From the NCBI GenBank assembly GCA_947846985.1, contig CANTUZ010000008.1:25439352-25503351 (forward strand): a DNA stretch of 64,000 nucleotides. Direction: 5' to 3'. A program made the translations under genes and the position numbers. Position 1 is the stretch's first letter; the number at the start of each line of letters is the position of its first letter. The DNA comes from Fratercula arctica (lineage: Eukaryota > Chordata > Aves > Charadriiformes > Alcidae). The notes beneath the pieces are model-generated. The model was not told the origin of the DNA and searched no databases. It was given only the letters and a program-made list of their open reading frames with translations. This document shows, one piece after another, positions 1 to 12,386 of this stretch.

Positions 1-2040
1 AAGTTACTATTTGCTTTTCTTCACACTCTCCGTCCTCTGAGGGCCTAATCCAACTTTCATTTATGAACCTAAATTCTTTAACATCAGGGTTAGATTAATA
101 TAATTTCAGTTTAATAGAAGATGGGGGGGGGGGGGGGAAGAGAGGAAAAATACTGATAGCTTGTTAAATAGTATTTTAAACACCTACTTTGCACCCTCCC
201 CCAAACTACAGCCACTTCATCTTCTGAGTAGCTGCCATTTAGAGAGACTGATGAAAGTTTAAAGAGTGTGTTGGGATTTTCTCATCCTTATACCATTTTC
301 TCTTAGTAACAGTCTGGGGATAAAGGCAAAAAACAATAATGTTTCAAAGTTTTAACCATGAAGTTGCCATATGCTTGGAGATGAACACAGCTAATATTAA
401 AATTCGGGGAGCAATTACAGCAGCTGTGGAATATATAAGTACAAAAGCATTTTCCCTGTTGCAAAGGGCCTATGAACATTAAATTAAAGTGACTAAAAGT
501 AATTCCCTCTGTACAAAACCAGCTACAGATACCATGGTTACTATCCTTTAAGTTTGTATGTACACATAATACTTGTATTGTGTATGTGTATTGATGAACC
601 AAGTAAAGAAGGCCCATTTTAAAAGGCACAGTATATAAACAATGATACATTTAAACCAGTTGTTTCCACTCAGAAAAGAGACCTTGGCGTTATAATGCAT
701 AGTTCTATGAAAAATATCAGCTGTTTGGAAAGGTTGAAAAGACGGAATATTAAGGATAGTTAGGGAGAAGGAGAAAACAAAACATTTTTATGCAAAGTGA
801 TAGAACCTGATGAGCATTACCAGAGGTACAGAACAGCTCCCATCTGAGAAACAAATACAGAGAATTTTTGCTTGAAAAGAGATAATGAAGGAAAGACTAC
901 GACAGTTATCTGAAAAAGCCAAAAAGACAGTGATACTAAAGTACTGAGAGATAGGAATTAGTTGCCTTTCTTTAAAATACGATAATTAGGGGAAAGTAAA
1001 TTATCAAGGGCCACACTCAAAGCAAATTAAAAGAGATACCTTTACACACAACAGATTATTAAGCTGTGGAAGTCATTGCTGCGGGATGCCAGAGGTCAAA
1101 CTTTATGTGATTTCAAAATGCAATTTTATAAATTGACAGTAGAAAAATTCATTAAGATCTATTAAACACCAAGATACCTTTGGTCACACTTAATTTTAAT
1201 TTTAAGTATTTAGATTTTATATATATATATAGAACCCAAGATCTTGCCTGTTGTATGCTCCTCTATGATCACAGACAAACAGGAACTTTGAGAATGCAAT
1301 TGAAACCGCAGATAGGCTTTGCTTAGATTAACTATAATGACTCCCAACCAGCTTATACAATTCCCTCAAAACTTGAGGGTCCCTAACCCTGAACTCTAAC
1401 TCCCTTTAACAGCCCTACTGGCAGAACATGCTGGCACCAGGATTCACATCACTGTGGCCATTAAAAGTAGAGCTAGCCAGCATCAGCTTCCATAACAGAG
1501 TGACATTTCCCTGGCAAAGTTATGCCAAAAGCTCTTTCAGACTGTGGATCACAATCAGCCAAGAATTCTCTACAATCCTCCAGAAGATGAAACACAGAAT
1601 CTCAGGCAGAAATCAGTTTCAGTCACTGGCTTTAAAACATGTCCCTTCCTACTTTACTCAAAGTCCTTTTTTCCCCACATAGATACTTCGACAGGTTGAA
1701 CTTGCATCGCTTTTGTTATTCATTACATCAAGGATTATAATTAACTTACAATAATGACAGTTCATTTCTTTAAGTTATAAGGCATCTTTGTGAAGCTAAT
1801 ACAATTATTTTAGTCTGCTTTTTGTAATTAGTGTCTAGTGAAAATAATTTGCCTGTAAACAATTAGCACAGCATAACTGCAAAATCTCTGAAGATTTCCC
1901 CCAGCTGCACTCCTAGTACAGTCACAGCAGCTGCAGGTAAGATATATCTGGAACTGGCCACATTACAACACTTCGCTGTAACTGAAGATGTGCGGTCTTA
2001 GCAAAATGGCTGTTCTTTTGTTGATATAATTTACCAAACA
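1..2040. other. no gene recognised
   Basis: AT-rich sequence with no exon I can support on either strand. It holds a run of 14 G at about 124-137 and a short (TA)n at about 1,217-1,230. The open frames here have no flanking splice sites and no familiar motif. Confidence 0.5.
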
Positions 2041-2060
2041 ACTACTTTGTAAGCAAGTAT

Positions 2061-2066
2061 TTTATT
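2061..2066 (-). terminator. possible poly(A) signal (AATAAA) of the - strand gene
   Basis: TTTATT on the + strand is AATAAA on the - strand, about 36 bases past the stop of the candidate terminal exon at 2,102-2,216. It supports that exon as a real 3' end, but AATAAA is common in AT-rich DNA. Confidence 0.35.
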
Positions 2067-2101
2067 TTAAAAAAAAAACTTTTAATCGAAAAGCAAGCTT
2101 T

Positions 2102-2216
2102 CTAACATTTAACCAATACCAAATATTTTTTGCGCTTCGCATTTGGTCCTTCTGCAGCAGTGTTTTTCAGCTTGGTCCTCATGAGTAATTTTTCAAAACC
2201 AAAGCTGGATAGACTC
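2102..2216 (-). CDS. candidate terminal exon of an unidentified - strand gene
   Basis: Read on the minus strand, a good acceptor (TTTGTCTCACAG) opens a 37-residue frame ending in TAG. It begins SLSSFGFEKLLMRTKLKN and continues with a basic stretch (GPNAKRKK). The exon starts one base before a codon, so the preceding exon must end in phase 2; the candidate at 5,374-5,415 would fit. AATAAA follows closely. It could be the true C-terminus of the gene divergent from WDR75, an alternative to the stop at 6,112, or part of a separate gene. No homologue was recognised. Confidence 0.4.
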
Positions 2217-2604
2217 CTGTGAGACAAATACACATATTACTAAAACAACTTGGTCTTTAACTATAATATTTTGCTGTAGACTATAAAAGTGATAAAAGAT
2301 CTTAGAGTTATGAAAGATATTTATAGTCCTATTCAGAATCAAAGGAGTACAGAAATTAAAAGCATGTAAAATGAAAGAAAATTATTTTGGCATACGTCAT
2401 CTCCTTGCATCTACTTATCTATGCATGCTAAAGACATATAAAGGCATACTAAAATGGGGCACAGAGCACCACACGACTCAGCACAGAACACCAAGCAATC
2501 CTGAACAGCTGAAATGGTTTCTGGAATTAAGCAGTCGGGCAGTCCCTAGACTATTGCGATTTGTGCCAGTGACAATGTGGCATGCTAGCCAGACTCTTTC
2601 CAGA

Positions 2605-3884
2605 GAATCATAGAATGTTTTAGGTTGGAAGGGACCTTAAAGATCACCTAGTTACAACCCCCCTGCCATGGGCAGGGACACCTCCCACTAGACCAGGCTG
2701 ATCAAAGCCCCATCCAGCCTGGCCTTGAACACTTCCAGGGATGGGGCATCCACAACTTCTCTGGGCAACCTGTTCCAGTGCCTCACCACCCTCACAGTAA
2801 AGAATTTCTTCCTAATATCTAATCTAAATTTTCTCTCTTTCAGTTTAAAACCATTAGTCCTTGTCCTATTGCTCCACTCCCTGATAAAGAGTCCCTCCTC
2901 ATCTTTCCTGTAGGCCCCCTTTACGTACTGGGAGGCTGCTATAAGGTCTCCCCAGAGCCTTCTCTTCTCCAGGCCGAACCACCCCAAGTCTCTCAGTCTG
3001 TCTTCATAGTAGAGGTGCCCCAGCCCTCTGATCACCTTCGTGGCCCTCCTCTGGACCCATTCCAACAGATCCGTGTCCTTCTTATGTTGAGGACTCCAAA
3101 ATTGGACACAGTACTCCACGTGGGGTCTCACGAGAGCGGAATAGAAGGGTAGAATCACCTACCTCGAACTGCCAGCCTCGCTTCTTTTGATGCAGCCCGG
3201 GATGCAGTTGGCTTTCTGGGCTGCGAGCGCACATTGCCAGCTCACATTGAGCTTTTCGTCTACCAACACCCCCAAGTCCTTCTCCTCAGGGCTGCTCTCA
3301 ATCCATTCTCCACCCAGCCTGTATTTGTGTCTGGGATTGCCATGACCCAGGTGCAAGACCTTCCACTTGGCCTGGTTGAACTTCATGAGGTTTGCACAGG
3401 CCCACTGCTCAAGCCTGTCAAGGTCCCTCTGGATGGCATCCCTTCCCTCCAGTGAGTCAACCACGCCACATAGCTTGGTGTCTTCAGCAGACTTGCTGAG
3501 GGTGCACTCAATCCCACTGTCCATGTCACTGACAAAGATGTTAAGCAGCACCGGTCCCAGTACTGACCCGTGAGGAACACTGCTCGTCACTGGTTTCCTC
3601 TTGGACTTTGAGCCATTGACCGCAATCCTTTGAGTGCAGCCATTTAGCCAGTTCCTTATCCACTGAGTGGTCCATCCATCAAATCTACGCCTTTCCAATT
3701 TAGAGACCAGGATGTCGTGCGGGACAGTGTCAAACGCTTTGCATAAGTCCAGGTAAATGATGTCTGTTGCTCTCCCCTTATCTTCCAATACTGTAGCACC
3801 ATCGTAGAAGGCCACCAGATATGTCAGGCATGATTCGCCCTTGGTGAAGGGCATTTCAAACCCTCTCAACTTCTTTAAGTGCAA
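2605..3884 (-). mobile_element. CR1 LINE, 5'-truncated, dead reverse transcriptase
   Basis: The minus-strand element ends at 2,605 in a tail that reads CATTCTATGATTC, the mark of avian CR1. Its frame starts in the middle of the reverse transcriptase (FTKGESCLT) and keeps [16 protein letters not shown] and the C-terminal block ([20 protein letters not shown]). Two lesions make it a fossil: an in-frame TAG at 3,159-3,161 splits the frame, and the catalytic FADD box reads SAED. The endonuclease and fingers regions are missing. A copy this readable is moderately young. Confidence 0.93.
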
Positions 3885-3889
3885 GCTCC

Positions 3890-5370
3890 TCAGAAAAATG
3901 ATTCAAACCACTGGGCACAAACACCTAAGCAGGTGTTTTTCAACAAAACAAATGATAACAAGTAAGAGTCCAAATGATGTAAACTGAAATATCTCTCTCC
4001 TGTTTGCTATAGATAAAAAATTTGTCTAAATATTTCATAGCTAGTCAGATGCTTTTTAAAAAAAAAATCCTTCTAAAAGGTTAAATTGCTTCATTTGCAC
4101 ACTTTCAAACAATGAAATGTCGCCAATTTTAGCAAAAAAATTGTAATGCTATGCTTTCCCAACATCTAAAAACAATTATAAATATTAAGTAAGCTGTCTT
4201 TTGCATGGCAAAAAGCTTTTAATCTTTGTTTTGTTTGGATTGTGACAACCAATTAGCTGTCCAAGTGTCCCTTGTAAGTATCAAGTGTTTGCTGGAAATC
4301 TACTGAAACCATAAGCCCTATATTGAATAATATTGAACAGGTTTGCAATTGTACTGAAGGCAAGAAGTATATAACGGTAAGAGTAGTCTGAGTGCAATGT
4401 CTATTTAAAAGAGCATTTACATTAAGGACGATTACAGGTGGAAACACATGAAAAGTCTTCTCTGTATAACATACTTACTTTACAATAATTTTATATTGTA
4501 GATTAAAATAAACAATAATTACAGTTTATTAATATGACTTTTTCAACCAGTCGATCTAAATAAATCTAGAACTTTGTAGAAATAAATTACCACACATTTA
4601 AGCTTATTTAATTACTGGAATTAAAACGGTGAATAATTAAGTGGAAACCTGTAAGAAATTGAGGATAATCACGTTCAGGACAGCATAGAAAACATCCCAG
4701 TTTCTCTTCATGTTCTCAGTATTCTATAAGGTCAGATATCTCTTTCTAACCTGAGTTTGGTTCATAAATTTATTGTAATGATTGTATTTCAATAGCACTT
4801 TCCATCTATAGTTCTGCTGCTGGCGATGTCAGCTCACCAGAGTAAGTTGTCACAATTTAACGATGTTGAGGCACTTGCTCAGCCTCTGGTGCAAGAGGGG
4901 GACACACAGATGTGCCCTTCCAAGCTTGTTAGCACAGACCAACACTGACATCTGGTGCCAGCAGAGCCATTTTACACGGGGGCAAAGATTCAACTTTACA
5001 GCTCACTGAAGAGTTGCTAGGTTGACACTAAGATATATCAGCACCTCCTATTCTGCACCAAACCACATCAGAGTTTGACTACAGGGAAGAGAAAGGAAAC
5101 AGTAAAAATACCAAGGATATACTTAAAGCCAGGAGAAGAAAGTGAGAGTACCTTCACGGTATTTTTTCTGCAATGCCTTTTTCCCAAAATGGTGGTATTG
5201 GCTGTCGTATCTCAAAATAATTTTAGCTACTGCTAAAATAGGGAGTTCACTGTTTTGGTCAGAAGAGTATAGGATTATCTTTGCCAGGACGTGCAGAGCT
5301 TGCACACTAGAAAAGTGCAAGAGTTGTTTGTATTCTACTGTAAGTGCTCAGATTGTGGCTGGGATGAGCT
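3890..5370. other. non-coding stretch
   Basis: AT-rich DNA between the CR1 copy and the next candidate exon. Open frames are short and lack splice sites. Nothing recognised. Confidence 0.5.
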
Positions 5371-5373
5371 TAC

Positions 5374-5415
5374 CTTGCTTGAACTGCTAGAACACTATAT
5401 GACCCATTTGCGGGG
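5374..5415 (-). CDS. weak candidate 42-nt exon
   Basis: On the minus strand an acceptor (GTGATTCCCCAG) and a donor (GTAAGC) bracket 42 bases. They are open in one useful frame (PANGSYSVLAVQA), starting one base and ending two bases into codons. Its exit phase fits the exon at 2,102-2,216, which would extend the gene past 6,112. The exon is short enough to arise by chance. Confidence 0.22.
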
Positions 5416-5947
5416 CTGGGGAATCACTCTGTGCCCAGAACAAATTGCCCCTAGGCAATGGGGCATTCACTCCAATCTATATCAATAGGTCTACCACTGT
5501 TAGGGTTTGGGTTACAATTTTCCTATTTACAGGTAATGGCCATTTTCTTGCAGGCCACAGCCTACCATGAGCAATATCAAAGACAGGCTGACAAATCAGA
5601 GAGGATGACCCCAATGGTAATCCAATGACTTTTTTCGAGACTGTGAAGAACCAATTACAACAGTGACTGTTTTAACTAACAAGGAACTAAAGTTTTACAC
5701 TGCACTTGGTCCTGCTACCAGCTGCCAGCTCAAATATGTCCATGAAAGATGCACAAGCCTGCCCCAGTTACAAGCCAACCTCACTACTCTCTCATGCGAC
5801 TAGCCAAAAGAGAACTATTTCCAAAGTGTAGCTGTTCTGTGCATCAAAATGCTCTGCAGCATGTTCTCATTCCCATAAGGCACTCTGCAGCCAGCAGACT
5901 GTTGTAATAATATTATTTGCAAGAACAGACTTGGAAAAAAATGGTGT

Positions 5948-5953
5948 TTTATT
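5948..5953 (-). terminator. possible poly(A) signal (AATAAA)
   Basis: AATAAA on the minus strand, about 160 bases downstream of the TGA at 6,112. It suits a transcript ending just after the exon at 6,112-6,239. Confidence 0.4.
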
Positions 5954-6111
5954 ATTGCATCTTTGTGCCAGTGCAGACAGTATCCTAACTTACCAGATGT
6001 TTCTTATTTCTCTTTTTTCTCAGCTGCATTTGGGTTTTTGGTATTTCTAGAATCTGAAGGCTTCAAACAAAGAGGTTTCTGTTACCTTAAAAAATCCAAT
6101 TTAACACTGCC

Positions 6112-6239
6112 TCAAAAATCTGTGATTATATGAGTAAAGCTTGATTGTGAGAAACGTACTAATCCTCCATCCAAAGTGAATGCTTTGGGTAACTCTTGTA
6201 ACTCCACCTCCTTAAAAAACATGGAAACAGTAATAAGCT
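6112..6239 (-). CDS. candidate terminal exon of unidentified - strand gene
   Basis: A strong acceptor (CCATTCATGGAACTTTCAG) opens a frame of 41 residues ending in TGA. It begins LITVSMFFKEVELQELPKAF and contains FTLDGGLVRFSQSSF. The exon starts with two bases of a codon, which joins in phase to the exon at 7,058-7,109 (exit phase 1, giving K at the junction). AATAAA follows at 5,948-5,953. A competing reading splices instead to about 6,010-6,060, where a basic frame (IPKTQMQLRKKRNKKHL) runs to a strong GTAAGT donor, so alternative 3' ends are possible. Protein not recognised. Confidence 0.5.
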
Positions 6240-7057
6240 CTGAAAGTTCCATGAATGGAAAAGCATTCATTATGTGAAGTTTTGAGGTTTCGGGAGGGTG
6301 ACTTGTGCTTACGGGGTTTTTTTTTTTTGCTTTACTTTTTTTAAATTGAAACAGTAAAAAATACTCAAATCCCAAAACTACGTAGGGCCCTATATTTTGC
6401 AGGGAAAAATACAGAAAAATATTGAGTATTTTGAATGCATGTGCAGGGAAGGGGGTACAACAGCGTGACACAATTAATAAAATGAATTATGCTTCCTCTG
6501 GTCAGTGCAAAGTGTTACAGATTAGTTTTCACTTCATCTCAACTGAGAAGGCAAGATCTTTTTTAAGTACCACAGCTACTTCAGCAGATGTGTGACCGAA
6601 GTTTTAGATTCTCCTGCTTGTGAGGGATGCCAGTACTTTTCAGTTCTCTAATCCCTAACAAGCAGCAGCTTCTGCTATAAGAAAATATGAGTAAATATAG
6701 AAGGCACACAGCTGACAGCCCCTTATTTTACTGACTGCTTTTGGAATTCAGTGTGCAGCCATTACAAGAATCGCACTTGAACTATAGATGGTCTCTAAGC
6801 CCTACATTAAAAGTCTACATCACCTTTGAAAAATAACTGTAACTCAAAGAATGTCGAAAACAAAGTGAAACTCTCATTCTCGGGATCATAGATAAAACAG
6901 AATGAATTCACTGGGGGAGGGGAATTAAAGCAACCCAAGCACAGTGGTGAACAGCTGGGCAAGAAGCAATGGCAAATGAGAAAGTCCCACAGTTACTGCA
7001 AAAGTTCACCAGGCAGTTTACAATTTAAAATAATGTTACATTGCAGTGAAGACTCAC

Positions 7058-7109
7058 TCTGTCCTCTTTGGTTTATTATCTGTCCCGCTTCTGGATTGTC
7101 ATCATCAGA
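7058..7109 (-). CDS. internal exon of unidentified - strand gene
   Basis: 52 bases with acceptor CATAAACTGTTAG and donor GTGAGT. Only one frame is open; it encodes SDDDNPEAGQIINQRGQ, entry phase 0 and exit phase 1. It joins in phase to the exon at 12,332-12,386 upstream and to 6,112-6,239 downstream. The acidic, hydrophilic composition looks like real coding sequence. Confidence 0.6.
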
Positions 7110-10100
7110 CTAACAGTTTATGAAACCAGGATGGATCACTTGTTTTCTTATTTGACCCGCACAACAAACAGGCAGATGCAGCTGGTTGCTTTGCCACTTC
7201 TCTAACTACAAAATGCAGCAGCTGCACGCTCAGTGCCAAAAAACCTCATCTTTTTCATTTATGCCTTTATTTACTAACTGCTTACTGACTTGTATATCTT
7301 TACAATGACACATCAACATAGGTAACCAGGTTCCCTGTGATACAATCTTCGGCACAGTGAAACAAACCCTCCCTATGGTTTCAAAACATTGCATGACAAT
7401 GAAAAATAAAATGTTGAACTACAAATTGACATTTGCTTTTACGTTCTTGCGCTCTCACATACATTTTTTCTTCTGCCAGTGTGTGTGGAAATTCAGGACC
7501 ATTACACCATTTTAGATTTGGGCTCAGGCTCTCCAAAGTGAACAGTATCATATCTGACTGTAAGACTTCCATATAGTCATTCCTGACTTCTTTCAGGTCT
7601 CATTCGTGTTGCCTTCTTTTTCTCCTTTTCCCACTCTTCCCACAGTTAGCACAATGGGGATTCTGAGTAAGTCCTTATAAACTTAGGTCTCTGGAAAACA
7701 ACTGTAAGAAGCAGGAAGAGGCCTGCTTGTGTTATCCCACAGACATTTCCAAAACACGATCAATTTGGGAGCCTGTCAGGGCCTAATACACAACTGTCTT
7801 CACATTTCAAATAAACCAACTAGGAAAGAAAATTACAGTCTCTACTAAAAGAGCTAAAAATTTGATGAATACTAAATTGTTCCTGTGTGCAACATCTATG
7901 TGTTTGAAGAACTCCCATTCACGGAAGCTGTCCAAGCTTGCTTCTTCTGCAAGCCCTTCTCATTGCAGCAACTGTAACACACACTTAACCACCATAATAA
8001 ATACTTGTTCACTCATCTGCTATCACTTTGTTAAGTCTGCTACAATGCAAAGGGCTGCTTTCTTACCAATGGTACTTGCACAGAATTTTCACTTCTCTGC
8101 GACCCTTCCTATCCTGCGCAGCTTGGAACCACCAAGCATCCTTCACAGGCTGGGTTGGCGGACGCTGACCCCACCATAACAGCCACTCTCCCAGCTGCCA
8201 CCTCCACCAACACCTACAGCAACGGTGACGGGCATGGGGACAGCCCCAGGAGACTGCAGTTTTGACAGGTACGGGTTTGTTCTCAGGGCAGAGGCACAAT
8301 GCCAAAGTGAAACTTTTGCCCTTTCCTATTAATGACATGAAAGCCTCGCCAAAGCAAGGCTCAAGTTTCCATGACCATCAACCAGAACTCTTCACGGGCA
8401 TTGTGGAAGTAATTGCCGCTCACTTTGTAGTCTCTGTGGTGGGACAGCTGACTCCTGAATAAGAAGTTATTAAACAAGATACACAAGTGGTGTCTCAAAA
8501 AGTTTATAGGAACCATAATAAGCATCCTGAGACCAACTTCAGTCTACTGTGCTTGTTTTTTAAGCACAGTTTCACCAATTTCAGTTAAACCTGAACTCCA
8601 TGTAAACATTAAAATGGTTGGTTTTCCATGGAATTCACTGGGATATGATTTTAGCCTGAGATTAAATACTTTAGTATCAACTGTTCCACACATTAAAATG
8701 TGTGTGAAACTGTTCCACACATTAATGTGTGTGAAAATGCACACATTAATTTCTCAGCATTCTAGATGGGTTGTAGAGCAAGACAGCTCCAGCTGCCTAT
8801 ACAGCAGGTTAGCCGGCTCTCAAACGCCAAGAAGTGCTTGGAGTGCTTTTAAACCAACCTTGTATGCATTTGCAGAAGCCTCTAGCTGGCTTACGACTCT
8901 GTTTGAAGTTTGTGCTTTGGGCACTGGGGAATCTCAGACCAGGCCTCCAAGTGTGGAGGCCTGAAATGCCATAGAATACCATGGGGATCATAGAAGAACA
9001 GCCAAACTCAAACCCAATCACGCTGCCTTCAGAAGTTGAATATATGTAGAGAAATTGTCCTCCTATCTGTATCACCTACCTTGCTCAGTCTTATTTATAA
9101 ATTAGGTTCTCACAGTTTGCTCCTAGAGCTCTGCTGATTCCCTACTTAGCAGCAACTTAGCAGCAGCCATTTTCACTTTGGTTACTTATTCAAAACAGAT
9201 CCTAAAAGTGCAGAGAGATGCACCTCCAAAACCTTCTCTTAACAGATCCATGCATTCCCTGATGCAGACCAGTTCAGGGGTAATTTGTTACAAGTGCATG
9301 GAAATGTACATGAGATTATCAGGGGAAATCAAGAGTCTGCTGCCCTTGCAAGCTTCGCACCCTGAAGTCAGAGGCACAGCATGCTCACCAATGTAAAATA
9401 TTTTTTTTAAAAAGTACCTTTATACTTGCAACAAAAAAAAACAGGGGCGAAACAGATTTTTATTTTTTTTCCTACTTATGTTCAAATTAAAAAAAAAAAT
9501 CCCTACAGCTGCTTCAAGTAGTTTGGGACATTTGATAGCTGCGGAGACTTTTCTTGTTTCTTTCCATGAAAATAGGTGGGCTGACGTCGGCAAAGTATGT
9601 GTCACCTCATTGCTGACTGCAACGGAAAAAATCATCTCCTGTGCGAGAGGTGTATTGAGTAGTAATCTGCGTGGTGGGGATGAAAGACTGCAGTGTATCC
9701 ATGCCTGGAAAGCTTTATTACATCCATGTGAACATAGTGACCTGCAGGGAATAGCTAGGGTTGTCCTAGGCTGGACTTCCTAGATGGTCAGACATAGTAT
9801 TTCTTTCCTTACCTCTTTACAGATGCCCTTTCTGAAAACAGATTTCTAGCATACTTCAAGAAATAAGACATACGACACTAGATTTTCTGCCACTACCATT
9901 CATGCATTCTTCCTGCTTTACTCCCTGACATTTGACACAGAAGCCTGAAAAAAAGGGTCTAAGTTTCATGTGGTATCTGTTGCAGAATACAAAAATTTAG
10001 TAAACAATGGATTTTTTCCCTTATTTGAACCATGTGTGTTCTGCTCTGTAATCTACCACAGATGGTACTTTTCTTGTTACACAGATGTAGCATCTACTAC

Positions 10101-12331
10101 TTTTAAGGAGTTATATGCGTGTGTTTTATGAGGGCACAATATAATACCATGAATTCAAGCAAACGTCTTTAAAACCAACTTGAAGGGTAGTTTATAAACT
10201 ATAGGGAAGCACAAAGCTACCTGGCATTGACGTATACACAGAAGGGCCATTAAGGACAAAAGAAAAACTAATTAACTATGGCAAGACAAGGCTAGACAAG
10301 TTCAGTTGCTGATTCTTTTTGACTATACTCAACATTTGTAAGTGTTCAGTGAAACAGTTAGACTTCTGTTTTCCACATTAATTACCAGGCTGTTGATGAT
10401 TTCTTTGGTTTTAATTCAGAGCTTGCAAAAAAAAAAAACAAAACCAAACATACCCTTTAGCACCTGTAAAAATACTGCAATTAATGCATGCCTAGGAGAG
10501 TGGGTCAGAAGAGAATACTTGAACACAGATAAAAGACATTTCCTTTGGCCACAATAGATTTTTTTTTTTATTAGATACATATTTGAGGTCCTTTATTCAA
10601 GTCCTGCAATGAGTTTGAAAGAGGCTTTAGACTAAAAATTGGTCAGCTGGGTATTAGGAGATCTCCATGGTTCCTCTGATGTAGGATTAAATGAATTAAG
10701 GGTGTAGATGTATTTCAGAGAGGTACTACTTAGAAGCACATTGTTGTTAAAAAATGGTTTTGATTTACAAATATAGAAGGAAAGATTTTTGAGAATTGGA
10801 TTAAATTTCTGTGGCCAGCAGATACTAGAAAGCAACAAGACCAGAAAACCCTACCTATTACAACAGCAGTCACTACTAATGTGTGTTTTGAGGGAATTTT
10901 TCAGGTATTGTGTCTTTCTGTAAGGGATTTCAAATCCAACATGCAACACAAGCACATATACATTTTGACAGCTTAAAAGAGAAAATGAAATTAACAGCAC
11001 ACATTCATGGACTCGGATGACCATTTGATTTACTTCAGTTTTTAAATCTAAACGTATCTCTGCAAGCTTAACATTTTTACTTACCAATTTTCAGAGAAAG
11101 AATATTCATTTTAGTGCCTGAAGAAAGGTGAGCATTTTGAGACTGTTTGTTGATGCTCCTTAATCTCTGTAGTTAAGACAAGTGGTGAACAAAGTCCAGT
11201 TAATGAATGACATCAATAATTCTACTCTCTTAATATACAAATACTTGATTGGTCTCCTACAAACAATGGAGAGAGTTCCAAATATGCGAATGAACTATGT
11301 CATTGCAGGAAGTTAAAAAAGAAGAGTTTATAAGCTTGTTTTGACATTGCAGTCCAGGCTGTGAAAAACTGGTAAGCTCTACTTCCTTACATTAGAAGAA
11401 GGGAAAACTATTGATCTGTGTTTCCCATATCTTACATAGACATGTGGTTTCTCAAGTGCGTAACAGAAAACTGTCACTTTGGAAGTGAATAATGCAGATT
11501 AAAACAAAGTTTCACCTCCACATCATTTTAGGCTGCCTTGAGAAGCACCTACAGAACAAGCTGAAATACATAAATGACTTTCAATCAAAAGTTTCAGTCA
11601 GGTAAACAGATCTGTTCTGGTATTAGCAAACCAGTTAAAACTTATTTTACCACTACTAGACCCTAATAAAACAGCTTAGCTTTATTGAGTATCAAAAAAG
11701 AAATCCAATCCAGATTAAGAAATATTACTTTAACTAGCAAATACTACTGCTCTATTATGTTTCTATAAAATTTCTCTTGTAGATTATTGGGCTGCTTGTA
11801 AAAACAAAACTTCAAAGAGATTCAACACATGGTTTGCAGATCAGACAGTTCACAGCTTTGTAGTTAGGTTTTTTGTTTTGGTTTTAAGAAACAACTTGCA
11901 GTTTATATACCATGTTTATTACTGGACATAGACCTAACCATCTGGTGTGTAAGCACAGTCTAATTTTTTAACCCTTATCCAGCCCAGCTGATAGGTTACC
12001 AGTCTTCTGTCGCCAATTTATGAAGCTTTCATTACAATGTCAATCATTCACAAAACTAACAAAGCTTGAGATAGGAGAGGAATTCACCAAACTGAGTTCT
12101 GGAGAAAATCTGTAGTTACTGTAGTCATCTTCCTGGAATAAGTTCACTTTTCTTTCTATTTTATTAAAGCAAATTAGAGAAGAAAGTCAAGTCCACAAAA
12201 GACAGTAAATTATTTCCATTCTTTTCACACATGTGCAAACCCTGAGTAACAACTGAGAGGGAATGCAATCAACAGCTCTAGTGCTTGAAAACAAAGAATT
12301 CTAGACAGTAATTCTGCCTTTAGATACTTAC
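7110..12331 (-). other. probable intron, no firm exon inside
   Basis: AT-rich DNA between two exons that join in phase. Exon-like pieces at about 8,064-8,110, 9,812-9,844 and 11,085-11,117 have splice motifs, but their phases do not fit the chain well, so I do not annotate them. The section also holds the palindromic tandem repeat at 8,681-8,736. Confidence 0.4.
8681..8736. repeat. tandem pair of hairpin units
   Basis: Two adjacent copies of about 28 bases (8,681-8,709 and 8,710-8,736), each running CTGTTCCACACATT..AATGTGTGTGAAA. Within each copy CACACATT and AATGTGTG are inverted repeats, so each unit can fold into a hairpin. A partial third unit (ACACATTAAT) follows after a few bases. This could be a small local duplication or the remnant of a palindromic transposon end. 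Confidence 0.7.
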
Positions 12332-12386
12332 CTGAGTATAACTGCGTACAGTAGAAGTTACCAGTGCCCCATTTATTCCAGTAGGA
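12332..12386 (-). CDS. internal exon of unidentified - strand gene
   Basis: 55 bases with acceptor GTAAACTCTTAG and a near-consensus donor (GTAAGTAT). The open frame encodes PTGINGALVTSTVRSYTQ after one leading base and exits in phase 0, joining to SDDDNPEAG at 7,109. Entry requires a phase 2 predecessor; the small exon at 13,623-13,651 supplies that. Confidence 0.6.

Noticed and set aside
8063..8338. Minus-strand frame rich in tryptophan and cysteine, ending DRKGRREVKILCKYHW before a GTAAGA donor
   Set aside because: Exit phase 2 does not fit the exon at 7,058-7,109, and the GC-rich upstream part looks like chance coding. Kept only as a possible alternative exon.
9812..11117. Exon-like pieces at 9,812-9,844 (KSVFRKGICKE) and 11,085-11,117 (TKMNILSLKI)
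   Set aside because: Splice motifs are present, but the exons at 12,332 and 7,058 already join in phase without them, and the second has the wrong phase.
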